Of a DNA stretch of 64,000 nucleotides, positions 56,642 through 64,000 are shown one piece after another; position 1 is the stretch's first letter; each line of letters opens with the position of its first letter. The position numbers were made by a program, and so were the translations under genes. The notes beneath the pieces were generated by a model. The model was not told where the DNA came from. It searched no databases and saw nothing but the letters and a program-made list of their open reading frames with translations. Source of the DNA: Streptomyces sp. NBC_00425 (lineage in GTDB: Bacteria > Actinomycetota > Actinomycetes > Streptomycetales > Streptomycetaceae); NCBI RefSeq assembly GCF_036030735.1, contig NZ_CP107928.1:3162001-3226000 (forward strand), given 5' to 3'.

Positions 56642-57802
56642 TCAGACCGCCGCCTCTTCCTGGATGCCGGCGTCGATGTCCTGTGCCGCGTCCAGGCCGA
56701 AGGTGTGGGCCGGACTCCAGTGCAGGACGACGTCGGCGCCGGGGACGAGCCGGGCGTCGCGGTCGACGTTCTGGACGTAGACCTCGAACTCCGGACAGAC
56801 CGAGCTGTCGATCACGTACTGGGTGGAGACGCCGATGAACGAGGAGTCGGCGATCTTCCCGGTGATCCGGTTACGGCCCTCGGGGATCTCACCGGCGTCG
56901 TCGGCGTGGGTCAGGGAGATCTTCTCGGGGCGTACGCCGACCAGCACCCTGCCGCCGTTCGTGGTGGGTGCGGAGCAGCGCGCCACGGGCAGCACGAGCT
57001 TTCCGTCGCCCGCCTTGAGCACGATGTCGTCACCGGCCTTGGAGTCCACCTCGGCCTCGATCAGGTTGGAGGTGCCGAGGAAGTTGGCGACGAACGTGGT
57101 GTGCGGGTTCTCGTACAGGTCGGCCGGGGAGCCGAGCTGTTCGACGCGCCCCCCGTTCATCACGGCGACCGTGTCGGCCATCGTCATGGCCTCCTCCTGG
57201 TCGTGCGTGACGTGGACGAACGTGATGCCGACCTCGGTCTGGATGCGCTTGAGCTCCAGCTGCATCTGGCGGCGCAGCTTGAGGTCGAGGGCGCCGAGCG
57301 GCTCGTCGAGCAGCAGGACCTTGGGGTGGTTGATCAGGGCGCGGGCCACGGCGACGCGCTGCTGCTGGCCGCCGGAGAGCTGGTGCGGCTTCTTGCGGGC
57401 CTGCTCCCCGAGCTGGACGAGCTCCAGCATGTCCTCGACCTGCTTCTTCACGCTCTTGATGCCGCGCCGGCGCAGGCCGAAGGCGACGTTCTCGAAGATG
57501 TCGAGGTGCGGGAAGAGGGCGTAGGACTGGAAGACCGTGTTCACCGGCCGCTTGTAGGGCGGGAGCGCCGTCACGTCGTGGTCGCCGAGGTGGACGGTCC
57601 CGGAGGAGGGCTCCTCCAGGCCGGCGATCATGCGCAAGGTGGTGGTCTTGCCGCAGCCGGACGCGCCGAGCAGGGCGAAGAAGGAGCCCTGCGGGACGGT
57701 CAGGTCCAGCGGGTGCACGGCGGTGAAGGAGCCGTAGGTCTTGCTGATGCCGGTGAGGCGGACGTCGCCGCTGCCGCTGTCGGTCGTCTTCATCGTCGTC
57801 AC
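56642..57802 (-). CDS. potA: Spermidine/putrescine ABC transporter ATPase PotA-like
   Basis: 386 residues from the GTG at 57802, overlapping the binding-protein stop by four bases (GTGA); an internal ATG at 57793 is possible. Seen: Walker [22 protein letters not shown]-loop [20 protein letters not shown], signature [19 protein letters not shown], Walker [22 protein letters not shown]-loop [20 protein letters not shown], then a C-terminal TOBE/regulatory domain. Typical length for PotA. Confidence 0.95.
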   Translation of the reverse strand: MTTMKTTDSGSGDVRLTGISKTYGSFTAVHPLDLTVPQGSFFALLGASGCGKTTTLRMIAGLEEPSSGTVHLGDHDVTALPPYKRPVNTVFQSYALFPHLDIFENVAFGLRRRGIKSVKKQVEDMLELVQLGEQARKKPHQLSGGQQQRVAVARALINHPKVLLLDEPLGALDLKLRRQMQLELKRIQTEVGITFVHVTHDQEEAMTMADTVAVMNGGRVEQLGSPADLYENPHTTFVANFLGTSNLIEAEVDSKAGDDIVLKAGDGKLVLPVARCSAPTTNGGRVLVGVRPEKISLTHADDAGEIPEGRNRITGKIADSSFIGVSTQYVIDSSVCPEFEVYVQNVDRDARLVPGADVVLHWSPAHTFGLDAAQDIDAGIQEEAAV

Positions 57803-59046
57803 GCCCCAGTGAGCTTTGCGAACTTGGCCTGGTAGGCGGTCTCTTCCTTCGAGCTCAGGGAGCGGAAGGCGTGGGACTTCGCCTGCATGGCCTTGTCGGG
57901 AAGGATCAGCGGATTGTCCGCCGCCGACTTGTCGATCTTGGCGAGGTACGGTTTCACGTCCGCGACCGGGCTCACGTAGTTGATGTACGCGGCGAGTTCG
58001 GCGGCCGGTTCGGGCTCGTAGTAGTAGTCGATCAGCCGCTCGGCGTTCGTCTTGTGGCGAGCCTTGTTGGGGATCAGCATGTTGTCGGTCGACGTCATGT
58101 AGCCGCTGTCCGGGATGACGTAGGCGACATCGGGGTTGTCCGCCTGGAGCTGCACGATGTCGCCGCCCCAGGCGACGCAGGCCGCGAGGTCGCCCTTGCT
58201 GAGGTCGGACGTGTAGTCGTTGCCGGTGAAGCGGCGGATCTGGCCCTTGTCGACCGCCTTCTGGAGGCGGGCGATGACCGCGTCGTAGTCGTCGTCGGTG
58301 AACTTCGCCGGGTCCTTGCCCATGTCGAGCATGGTCATGCCGACGGTGTCGCGCATCTCGGTCAGCAGGCCGACCCGGCCCTTCAGCTTGGGGTTGTCGA
58401 GCAGGTCGGAGACCGACTTCACCTCGACGCCGTCGAGCGCCTTCTTGTTGTAGGCGACGACCGTCGAGATGCCCTGCCAGGGGTACGAGTAGGCGCGGCC
58501 CGGGTCCCAGTCGGGGCTGCGGAACTGGTCCGACAGGTTGGCGAAGGCGTGCGGCAGGTTCGACGCGTCCAGCTTCTGGACGTAGCCGAGCCTGATCATG
58601 CGGGCGGCCAGCCAGTCGGTGAGGACGATGAGGTCGCGGCCGGTGTCCTGGCCGGCGGCGAGCTGCGGCTGGATCTTGCCGAAGAACTCGTCGTTGTCGT
58701 TGATGTCCTCGGTGTACTTGACCGTGATGCCGGTCCGCTTGCGGAAGGCGTCCAGCGTGGGACGGTGCTTCCCGCTGTCGTCGACGTCGATGTACTCCGG
58801 CCAGTTGGAGAAGTTGACGACCTTCTCCTTCGCCGAGTGGTCGTCGGCGGAGACGCCGCCCTGTGACTTGCCGGCGGCGGGGATCCCGCAGCCGGCCAGC
58901 GCTCCGAGGCCGCCCAGGGTGAGCGCGCCGCCGGCGGAGGCGCGCAACAGCGACCGGCGGGTCATGGCCGCCCTGCCGTTGCGGAAACTGCGCCGTACGG
59001 CGGCCAGTTCGGCCGGGCTCAGGCGGTCGGGCTCGTACTGCTCCAT
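57799..59046 (-). CDS. potD: Polyamine-binding Tat lipoprotein PotD-like
   Basis: 415 residues. Seen: a twin-arginine lipoprotein signal TRRSLLRASAGGALTLGGLG with ALAGC (Cys near 53) after a charged 28-residue N-terminal extension, then VVNFSNWPEYIDVDDSGKHR, ITVKYTEDINDNDEFFGKIQ, YSYPWQGISTVVAYNKKAL and CVAWGGDIVQLQADNPDVAY, the PotD/PotF-type fold. It delivers putrescine or spermidine to the permease. Confidence 0.93.
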   Translation of the reverse strand: MEQYEPDRLSPAELAAVRRSFRNGRAAMTRRSLLRASAGGALTLGGLGALAGCGIPAAGKSQGGVSADDHSAKEKVVNFSNWPEYIDVDDSGKHRPTLDAFRKRTGITVKYTEDINDNDEFFGKIQPQLAAGQDTGRDLIVLTDWLAARMIRLGYVQKLDASNLPHAFANLSDQFRSPDWDPGRAYSYPWQGISTVVAYNKKALDGVEVKSVSDLLDNPKLKGRVGLLTEMRDTVGMTMLDMGKDPAKFTDDDYDAVIARLQKAVDKGQIRRFTGNDYTSDLSKGDLAACVAWGGDIVQLQADNPDVAYVIPDSGYMTSTDNMLIPNKARHKTNAERLIDYYYEPEPAAELAAYINYVSPVADVKPYLAKIDKSAADNPLILPDKAMQAKSHAFRSLSSKEETAYQAKFAKLTGA

Positions 59047-59101
59047 GCGCGTGGTGCCCTTTCGGGAGGTCCGGCCGTGGTCTGCGGCCGTTCGTCGTCG
59101 C

Positions 59102-60616
59102 TTATGAGTCCCCGAAGACCGTGCGGTGCCAGGGCTTGCGGGCCACCGCCGTGTTATCGAACATAACGTGCTTTACCTGTGTGTACTCCTCGAACGAGTA
59201 CGCTGACATGTCCTTGCCGAAGCCGGACGCCTTGTAACCGCCGTGCGGCATCTCGCTGATGATCGGGATGTGGTCGTTGATCCACACGCACCCGGCCCTG
59301 ATCTCGCGTGTCGCACGGTTCGCCCGGAAGACGTCCCGGGTCCACGCGGAGGCCGCGAGCCCGTAGGGGGTGTCGTTGGCGAGCCTGATGCCCTCGTCGT
59401 CGGTGTCGAACGGCAGGACGACCAGGACCGGCCCGAAGATCTCCGACTGGACGGCCTCGCTGTCCTGGGCGGCGTCCGCGATCAGGGTGGGCAGATAGTA
59501 GGCGCCGTTCTTGAGGTCGCCCTGGGGCGCCTCGCCGCCCGTCACCACGCGCGCGTAGCCGCGCGCCCGGTCGACGAAGGCGGCGACCCGGTCGCGCTGT
59601 GCGTGCGACACGAGCGGGCCGAGGTCGGTGCCCGCGGCGAACGGGTCCCCGACCCGAACGGTCTCCATCAGGGCGGCCGTCCGCTCGACGAAGGCCTGGT
59701 AGAGAGGCCGCTGCACATACGCGCGCGTGGCGGCCGTGCAGTCCTGCCCGGTGTTGATGAGCGAGCCGGCGACCGCGCCGTGGACGGCGGCCTCCAGGTC
59801 GGCGTCCTCGAAGACGACGAAGGGCGCCTTGCCGCCGAGCTCGAGGTGCAGCCGCTTGACGGTCGCGGTGGCGATCTCGGCGACCCGCCTGCCGACGGCC
59901 GTGGAGCCGGTGAAGGAGGTCATGACGACGTCGGGGTGGCCGACGAGGTGCTCGCCCGCCTCCCGTCCGGTCCCGTTGACGATGTTGATCACACCGTCGG
60001 GGATCCCGGCCTCCGACGCCGCCCGGGCGAACATCAGCGAGGTGAGCGGGGTGAGCTCGGCCGGCTTGAGCACGATCGTGTTCCCCGCGGCGATCGCCGG
60101 GAGGATCTTCCAGGCCGCCATCTGAAGGGGGTAGTTCCAGGGCGCGACGGAGCCGACGACGCCGATGGGTTCCCGGCGGACGTAGGAGGTGTGGTCGCCG
60201 GAGTACTCGCCGGCCGACTGGCCCGCGAGATGCCGGGCGGCTCCGGCGAAGAACGCGGTGTTGTCGATCGTCCCCGGGACGTCGAACTCCCGGGTCAGCT
60301 TCAGCGGCTTGCCGCACTGCAGGGACTCGGCGCGGGCGAGGTCGCCGGCTTGGCCGGCGAGGACCGCGGCGAAACGGTGCAGTGCGTCGGAACGCTCCCC
60401 CGGCGTGGCGCCCGCCCAGCCGGGAAAGGCGGCGCGGGCCGCGGCGACGGCCGCGTCGACGGTGTCCGTGCCCGCCAGGTCGTAGGTGCAGACCTCCTCA
60501 CCGGTGGCGGGGTCGATCACGGCGTGGGCGCGCCCCGAGTCGCCGCGGGCGAGGCGGCCGTCGATGTACTGGGCGCCTTCCGCGAACAGCTGCTGTGCGG
60601 GGAACCGGTCCTGCAT
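59102..60616 (-). CDS. Gamma-aminobutyraldehyde dehydrogenase
   Basis: 504 residues from the ATG at 60616 (GGAGGAG six bases upstream). Seen: IGVVGSVAPWNYPLQMAAWK, TIVLKPAELTPLTSLMFARA, the Glu motif RLHLELGGKAPFVVFEDADL, the Cys motif INTGQDCTAATRAYVQ, EIFGPVLVVLPFDTDDEG and the C-terminal SEMPHGGYKASGFGKDMSAY. The NTGQDC form and this C-terminal block are characteristic of betaine-aldehyde/4-aminobutyraldehyde dehydrogenases. Heading an operon with a polyamine importer and an amine oxidase, it should oxidise 4-aminobutanal (or its gamma-glutamyl form) to GABA, which gabT then uses. Confidence 0.92.
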   Translation of the reverse strand: MQDRFPAQQLFAEGAQYIDGRLARGDSGRAHAVIDPATGEEVCTYDLAGTDTVDAAVAAARAAFPGWAGATPGERSDALHRFAAVLAGQAGDLARAESLQCGKPLKLTREFDVPGTIDNTAFFAGAARHLAGQSAGEYSGDHTSYVRREPIGVVGSVAPWNYPLQMAAWKILPAIAAGNTIVLKPAELTPLTSLMFARAASEAGIPDGVINIVNGTGREAGEHLVGHPDVVMTSFTGSTAVGRRVAEIATATVKRLHLELGGKAPFVVFEDADLEAAVHGAVAGSLINTGQDCTAATRAYVQRPLYQAFVERTAALMETVRVGDPFAAGTDLGPLVSHAQRDRVAAFVDRARGYARVVTGGEAPQGDLKNGAYYLPTLIADAAQDSEAVQSEIFGPVLVVLPFDTDDEGIRLANDTPYGLAASAWTRDVFRANRATREIRAGCVWINDHIPIISEMPHGGYKASGFGKDMSAYSFEEYTQVKHVMFDNTAVARKPWHRTVFGDS

Positions 60617-60838
60617 GTCGCTCTCCTCCGCCTTCGCCCCGCTGTGCGCGGGGGCGGGTGGCGTAGCTCCAGCCTGATTTGATTGCCGATCCTGACAGAG
60701 CAAGGGCACTCCAACAAGTGATTCCGTTGTTGCCTTTTGGTTACGCGACGAAATCTGTCGACGAGGGGTCGACCAGGTGTCGAGTGGCGGCGGAAAAGGC
60801 AGGACGCTCTGTCAGTGGCGCGTGCCATCCTCTGGTGC

Positions 60839-61399
60839 ATGGAGACGATCGACAGCCGGGAGTCCCTGGTCAGGGCCGTCCGGGCGGGGGCTGGGATCAA
60901 GTACCTGCACTTCTGGGGCCACCGTCCGCGACCGGACGGACGGATCGGTGCGAGCTGCCTGAGCCAATGGTGGCCGTCACCGTTCGTGGTCGACGAGGTC
61001 GCCTACGCGACGGCGGAGCACTGGATGATGGCCGCGAAAGCGCGGCTCTTCGCGGATCCGGAGGCGCAGGAGCGGGTGCTGGCCGCAGCGTCGCCCGCCC
61101 AGGCGAAGAAGGAGGGGCGGCTGGTCCGCGGCTTCGACGACACCACGTGGGAGCGGGAGCGGTTCCGGATCGTCGTCGAGGGCAGCGTCCACAAGTTCGC
61201 CTCGGACCCCGCGCTGGGCTCGTTCCTGCTGGGCACCCGTTCGAGGGTGCTGGTCGAGGCGAGCCCGATGGACCGCGTGTGGGGCATCGGCCTGACGGCC
61301 GACGACGAGGCGGCGACGAACCCCGAGCGGTGGCGCGGCCTGAACCTGCTGGGCTTCGCCCTGATGCAGGCCAGGGAGCGGCTGCTCGCGCAGGCCTGA
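60839..61399 (+). CDS. NADAR family protein (YbiA-like)
   Basis: About 186 residues from the ATG at 60839, where family similarity begins (METIDSRESLVRAVRAG); the open frame extends upstream and the ribosome-binding site is weak, so the start is uncertain. Seen: IKYLHFWGHRPRPDGRIGAS, CLSQWWPSPFVVDEVAYATA, EHWMMAAKARLFADPEAQER, VVEGSVHKFASDPALGSFLL and DRVWGIGLTADDEAATNPER followed by WRGLNLLG, which define the NADAR fold. Family members act on riboflavin-pathway intermediates or ADP-ribose derivatives; the substrate here is not known. Confidence 0.9.
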   Translation: METIDSRESLVRAVRAGAGIKYLHFWGHRPRPDGRIGASCLSQWWPSPFVVDEVAYATAEHWMMAAKARLFADPEAQERVLAAASPAQAKKEGRLVRGFDDTTWERERFRIVVEGSVHKFASDPALGSFLLGTRSRVLVEASPMDRVWGIGLTADDEAATNPERWRGLNLLGFALMQARERLLAQA

Positions 61400-61428
61400 G
61401 ACGCCGGGGGCGGGGCAGGGGCGGTTCC

Positions 61429-61484
61429 AGGGCGTGTTTCGAAAGTCCCGTCTGCCGGCAGACGGGACTTTCGAAACACGCCCT
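61429..61484. repeat. Perfect 56-bp palindrome between convergent genes
   Basis: Two 28-base arms (61429-61456 and 61457-61484) are exact reverse complements with no loop bases. The right arm includes one base of the TAG stop codon of the DUF4190 protein gene. It probably works as a bidirectional terminator, but its length and lack of a loop are unusual, and the outer GGGCGTGTTTCGAAAG sequence resembles insertion-sequence ends. No transposase is present. Confidence 0.9.
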
Positions 61485-62328
61485 ACGGGGCCACGATCGT
61501 CAGGACGCCCACGCCGACCGCCAGCACCAGGCCCACCGCGCCGCAGATGACGCCGGCCAGCGCCTGACCGGGGTTCGAGGCCTCACCCCGGCGGGCCTTC
61601 CCGCGCCCGATCGCGCCGAACACGACGCCGAGGATGCCGAAGACGATGGCCAGCGGCCACAGACAGAAGACGACCGCGGCCAGGATCCCCAGCACCAGTC
61701 CGGCCACGCCCGTGCCGTTGTTGTCCCCTGCACCGCCGCCGGCCCAGCCGTACAGCCCGGGCGCGCCGCCGTAGTGCGGTGGGGACGGATAGCCGTAGCC
61801 GCCGGCGTAGCCGTACGGGATCTGCCCGGGCCCGTCGGGGGCGATGGGCGGCGGCGGCACCGGCCCGCCGTGGGCCGGAGGGGCGAAGTGTCCGGGGGGC
61901 GGACCGCCCGCGGCCGTGGCGGGGTCCGGCGGCGGAAAGCCGCCGAGCGCGCCGTGCGGCTGCGGGCTCCCGAAGGGATCGGCCCAGGGCTGCGGCGTCA
62001 CGCCGGGCAGCGAGGTCATCGTCTGCTGGTCGTGGACGGAGGCCGGCGCCCGGTCCTGCGCGGGGCCGGTTCCGGGGGCCGAGGGTTCGTTCGCGGCGAC
62101 GGTGTGGCCGGGGCCGCTCTGCGCCGCGCCGCCGGGCGCCGCCCATGGGCTCGGGGTCAGCGGGGAGGCCGCGCCGGGAGCACCGCCGGCCGGGGCGGCC
62201 TTGTCCAACGGCACCCGGGGTGTCGTCCCGGGCTCCGCGTCCCACGGTCCGTCCGTCGCGTCGGAGGCGGGTGCGGGCCACGGGTCGCGGGCGGCGTCAC
62301 CGGCCGGAGTCGGCGCGTCGTCGGACAT
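61483..62328 (-). CDS. Pro/Ala/Gly-rich membrane protein with DUF4190-like C-terminus
   Basis: 281 residues from the ATG at 62328 (GAGGGG nine bases upstream). Residues 1-205 are a disordered acidic then Pro/Gly/Tyr-rich region (GYAGGYGYPSPPHYGGAPGL). The C-terminus holds two hydrophobic segments (GVAGLVLGILAAVVFCLWPL continuing to AIVFGILGVVFGAIG, and ALAGVICGAVGLVLAVGVGV) separated by the basic stretch GRGKARRGEASNPGQ, the usual DUF4190 pattern. Function unknown. Its stop codon overlaps the 56-bp palindrome. Confidence 0.85.
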   Translation of the reverse strand: MSDDAPTPAGDAARDPWPAPASDATDGPWDAEPGTTPRVPLDKAAPAGGAPGAASPLTPSPWAAPGGAAQSGPGHTVAANEPSAPGTGPAQDRAPASVHDQQTMTSLPGVTPQPWADPFGSPQPHGALGGFPPPDPATAAGGPPPGHFAPPAHGGPVPPPPIAPDGPGQIPYGYAGGYGYPSPPHYGGAPGLYGWAGGGAGDNNGTGVAGLVLGILAAVVFCLWPLAIVFGILGVVFGAIGRGKARRGEASNPGQALAGVICGAVGLVLAVGVGVLTIVAP

Positions 62329-62631
62329 GCGTGGATCCCCTCTGTCGCCCCTCGACCGGGCGGTCGCTCTGCGTTCCGTCATCCGTACGCCGTCCCGCCC
62401 TGCGTACGTTCCGTCATGCTACGGCCCGCGGCCGCCGAGAACGGCAGCGGGCCGCACCCCCCTCGAACGCCCGACGACTCCCTCCACCACGTCCTGCCGC
62501 GATGCCTCCACCGACCTCCGGCACCGCCGCGCCTGCGCCTACGCCTACGATGATCGGGACTCATCGATCAGCCGATCACACGCGTCCCGTCCGGCCCGCC
62601 TGGCTCGGGGTGCCGTCCCGGGGAGGACCCC
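62329..62631. promoter_or_regulatory. Divergent spacer between the DUF4190 gene and the aminodeoxyfutalosine deaminase gene
   Basis: 303 bases without a supported gene. It contains an exact 11-bp direct repeat CGTTCCGTCAT (62372-62382 and 62407-62417, 35 bases apart), both close to the DUF4190 gene, and otherwise nothing I recognise. Promoters for both genes must lie here. Confidence 0.55.
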
Positions 62632-63759
62632 ATGACCGACCGACTCGACGCATCCTCAGCAGCCGCCGCCTCCGGCTCCCCCGTCTCCGGCGTGCCCGCC
62701 GGCCCCACCGCCGCGGCGGCGGCCGGCGCCCGCGACCTGCACGCCTTCGTCGCCGGGCTGCCCAAGGCCGAACTGCACGTCCACCACGTCGGCTCCGCGT
62801 CCCCCCGCATCGTCTCCGAGCTGGCCGCCCGGCACCCCGACTCCAGGGTGCCCACCGACCCCGAGGCCCTCGCCGACTACTTCACCTTCACGGACTTCGC
62901 CCACTTCATCGAGGTCTATCTGTCCGTCGTGGATCTCATCCGCACCCCGGAGGACGTCCGGCTGCTCACCTACGAGGTCGCCCGGGACCTGGCCCGTCAG
63001 CGGGTGCGCTACGCCGAGCTGACCGTCACCCCCTTCTCCTCGACCCGGCGCGGCATCGACGAACGCGCCTTCATGGACGCCATCGAGGACGCCCGCAAGG
63101 CGGCCGAGGCGGAGTTCGGGACCGTGCTGCGCTGGTGCTTCGACATCCCCGGCGAGGCGGGTCTCGAGGCCGCCGAGGAGACCACACGGCTCGCCACCGA
63201 CGACCGGATCCGCCCGGAGGGGCTGGTCTCCTTCGGGCTCGGCGGGCCCGAGGTCGGTGTGGAACGTCCTCAGTTCAAGCCGTACTTCGACCGGGCGATC
63301 GCCGCCGGGCTGCGGTCGGCGCCGCACGCCGGCGAGACCACCGGCCCGCAGACGGTGTGGGACGCGCTGACGCATCTGCGCGCCGAGCGCATCGGCCACG
63401 GCACCAGCTCCGCGCAGGACGAGAAGCTGCTCGCGCACCTCGCCGAACACCGCATCGCCCTGGAGGTGTGCCCGACGTCGAACATCGCCACCCGTGCGGT
63501 CCGCACCCTCGACGAGCACCCGATCAAGGAGTTCGTGCAGGCCGGCGTCCTGGTCACGGTCAACTCCGACGACCCGCCCATGTTCGGCACCGACCTGAAC
63601 AACGAGTACGCGGTCGCCGCCCGGCTCCTCGACCTCGACGAGCGGGGCGTCGCCGATCTCGCGAGGAACGCGGTCGAGGCAGCCTTCCTGGACGAGGCCG
63701 GCAAGGCCCGGCTGCGGACCGAGATCGACGTGTACACCGCCGGATGGCTCGCCCCCTGA
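62632..63759 (+). CDS. Adenosine-deaminase family protein, probable 6-aminodeoxyfutalosine deaminase
   Basis: 375 residues, GGGGAGGA six bases before the ATG. Seen: metal ligands KAELHVHHVGSASPRIVSEL (His 49 and 51; canonical adenosine deaminases have HVHLDGS), FDIPGEAGLEAAEETTRLAT, VSFGLGGPEVGVERPQFKPY, SAPHAGETTGPQTVWDALTH, RIGHGTSSAQ and VCPTSNIATRAV, and the Asp pair VTVNSDDPPMFGTDLNNEYA. The HVHHVGSASP and ETTGPQTVWDA blocks are, as I recall, the variant shown to deaminate 6-aminodeoxyfutalosine in the futalosine route to menaquinone, used by streptomycetes. Plain adenosine deaminase is the alternative. Confidence 0.85.
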   Translation: MTDRLDASSAAAASGSPVSGVPAGPTAAAAAGARDLHAFVAGLPKAELHVHHVGSASPRIVSELAARHPDSRVPTDPEALADYFTFTDFAHFIEVYLSVVDLIRTPEDVRLLTYEVARDLARQRVRYAELTVTPFSSTRRGIDERAFMDAIEDARKAAEAEFGTVLRWCFDIPGEAGLEAAEETTRLATDDRIRPEGLVSFGLGGPEVGVERPQFKPYFDRAIAAGLRSAPHAGETTGPQTVWDALTHLRAERIGHGTSSAQDEKLLAHLAEHRIALEVCPTSNIATRAVRTLDEHPIKEFVQAGVLVTVNSDDPPMFGTDLNNEYAVAARLLDLDERGVADLARNAVEAAFLDEAGKARLRTEIDVYTAGWLAP

Positions 63760-63786
63760 CCGTCCGGGTACGGCCACAATGGGCCC

Positions 63787-64000
63787 ATGCAGAACGTGAC
63801 CGCCGTGGCCCACCGCGGCGACCCCTACCGTCTCCGTGAGAACACGATCGCTTCGCTGCGTTCCGCGCTCGACCTGGGCGCGGACGCCGTGGAGTGCGAT
63901 GTACGGCTCACCCGGGACGGCGTGCCCGTGCTGCTGCACGACGCGACGTTGAAGCGGCTGTGGGCGCACGACCGTCCGCTGGCCTCGCTGTCCGCGGCCG
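63787..64000 (+). CDS. Glycerophosphodiester phosphodiesterase, 5' part (cut by window edge)
   Basis: The first 71 codons are present. Hand translation gives MQNVTAVAHRGDPYRLRENT, then IASLRSALDLGADAVECDVR and LTRDGVPVLLHDATLKRLW. The HRGD...ENT, GADAVECDVRLTRDG and LLHDATL blocks are the metal and catalytic motifs of the GDPD family (His in HRG, Glu-x-Asp in ECDV, His in LLHD). The enzyme would hydrolyse glycerophosphodiesters to glycerol 3-phosphate and an alcohol. No signal peptide, so it is probably cytoplasmic. It follows the deaminase gene by 27 bases and may share its transcript. Confidence 0.92.
   Translation, partial: MQNVTAVAHRGDPYRLRENTIASLRSALDLGADAVECDVRLTRDGVPVLLHDATLKRLWAHDRPLASLSAA

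Noticed and set aside
61429..61484. Complete insertion sequence at the 56-bp palindrome
   Set aside because: There is no room for a transposase and no convincing target-site duplication on the two sides; only an end-like palindrome is present.

Overview
The window is very GC-rich chromosomal DNA from a streptomycete or close relative. Evidence for this is third-position GC bias that keeps both strands open, many GTG starts behind GGAGG-type ribosome sites, Tat-dependent lipoproteins, a Pro/Gly-rich IF-2, and the gene order ribF - truB - rbfA - YlxP family - infB - ylxR - nusA - rimP ... proS ... ispG - rseP - dxr. I saw no rRNA, tRNA, CRISPR array, phage or intact insertion sequence.

Region 1 (1-24.6 kb) is core housekeeping, mostly on the minus strand. 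It holds the 5' part of ribF, a very large protein with an inactive trypsin-like domain and an NTPase domain, and the translation/ribosome-maturation operon (rimP, nusA, ylxR, infB, YlxP-like, rbfA, truB). A plus-strand trio follows (Tat lipoprotein, ferritin-like DUF4439 protein, degenerate kinase), then a remnant of a NuoF-like protein. The region ends with proS, two GNAT acetyltransferases, the MEP-pathway genes ispG and dxr flanking the site-2 protease rseP, and an acyl-CoA dehydrogenase.

Region 2 (24.9-43.9 kb) is the most interesting part: a self-contained locus that I infer is for xyloglucan use. A LacI-family regulator and a GH31 alpha-xylosidase-like enzyme lie on the plus strand. 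A long minus-strand operon encodes a sugar-binding Tat lipoprotein, two CUT1 permeases, a Tat-secreted GH74, a GH42, a GH95 and a secreted GH12. A GH3 with accessory domains is divergent to that operon. Four copies of a palindrome centred on GAAGCGCTTC sit only in front of lacI and in the divergent GH3/transporter promoter region, so one regulator probably controls everything. The model is: secreted GH12/GH74 cut xyloglucan, the ABC importer (no ATPase of its own, probably MsiK-energised) brings in oligosaccharides, and cytoplasmic GH95, GH42, GH31 and GH3 remove fucose, galactose, xylose and glucose. A sulfotransferase gene lies inside the island and is not explained by this model.

Region 3 (44-60.7 kb) is nitrogen and polyamine catabolism: an aldehyde dehydrogenase, a PAP2 phosphatase, gabT (GABA transaminase), a VirD4/TraG-like membrane ATPase, a PucR regulator, a small unknown protein, and a tight six-gene minus-strand operon. 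That operon runs gamma-aminobutyraldehyde dehydrogenase, spermidine/putrescine ABC importer D-A-B-C, FAD amine oxidase. Together they would carry putrescine through GABA toward succinate.

Region 4 (60.8-64 kb) has a NADAR-family protein and a Pro-rich DUF4190 membrane protein separated by a perfect 56-bp palindrome. Then come an adenosine-deaminase-family protein, probably 6-aminodeoxyfutalosine deaminase of menaquinone synthesis, and the start of a glycerophosphodiester phosphodiesterase cut by the window edge.
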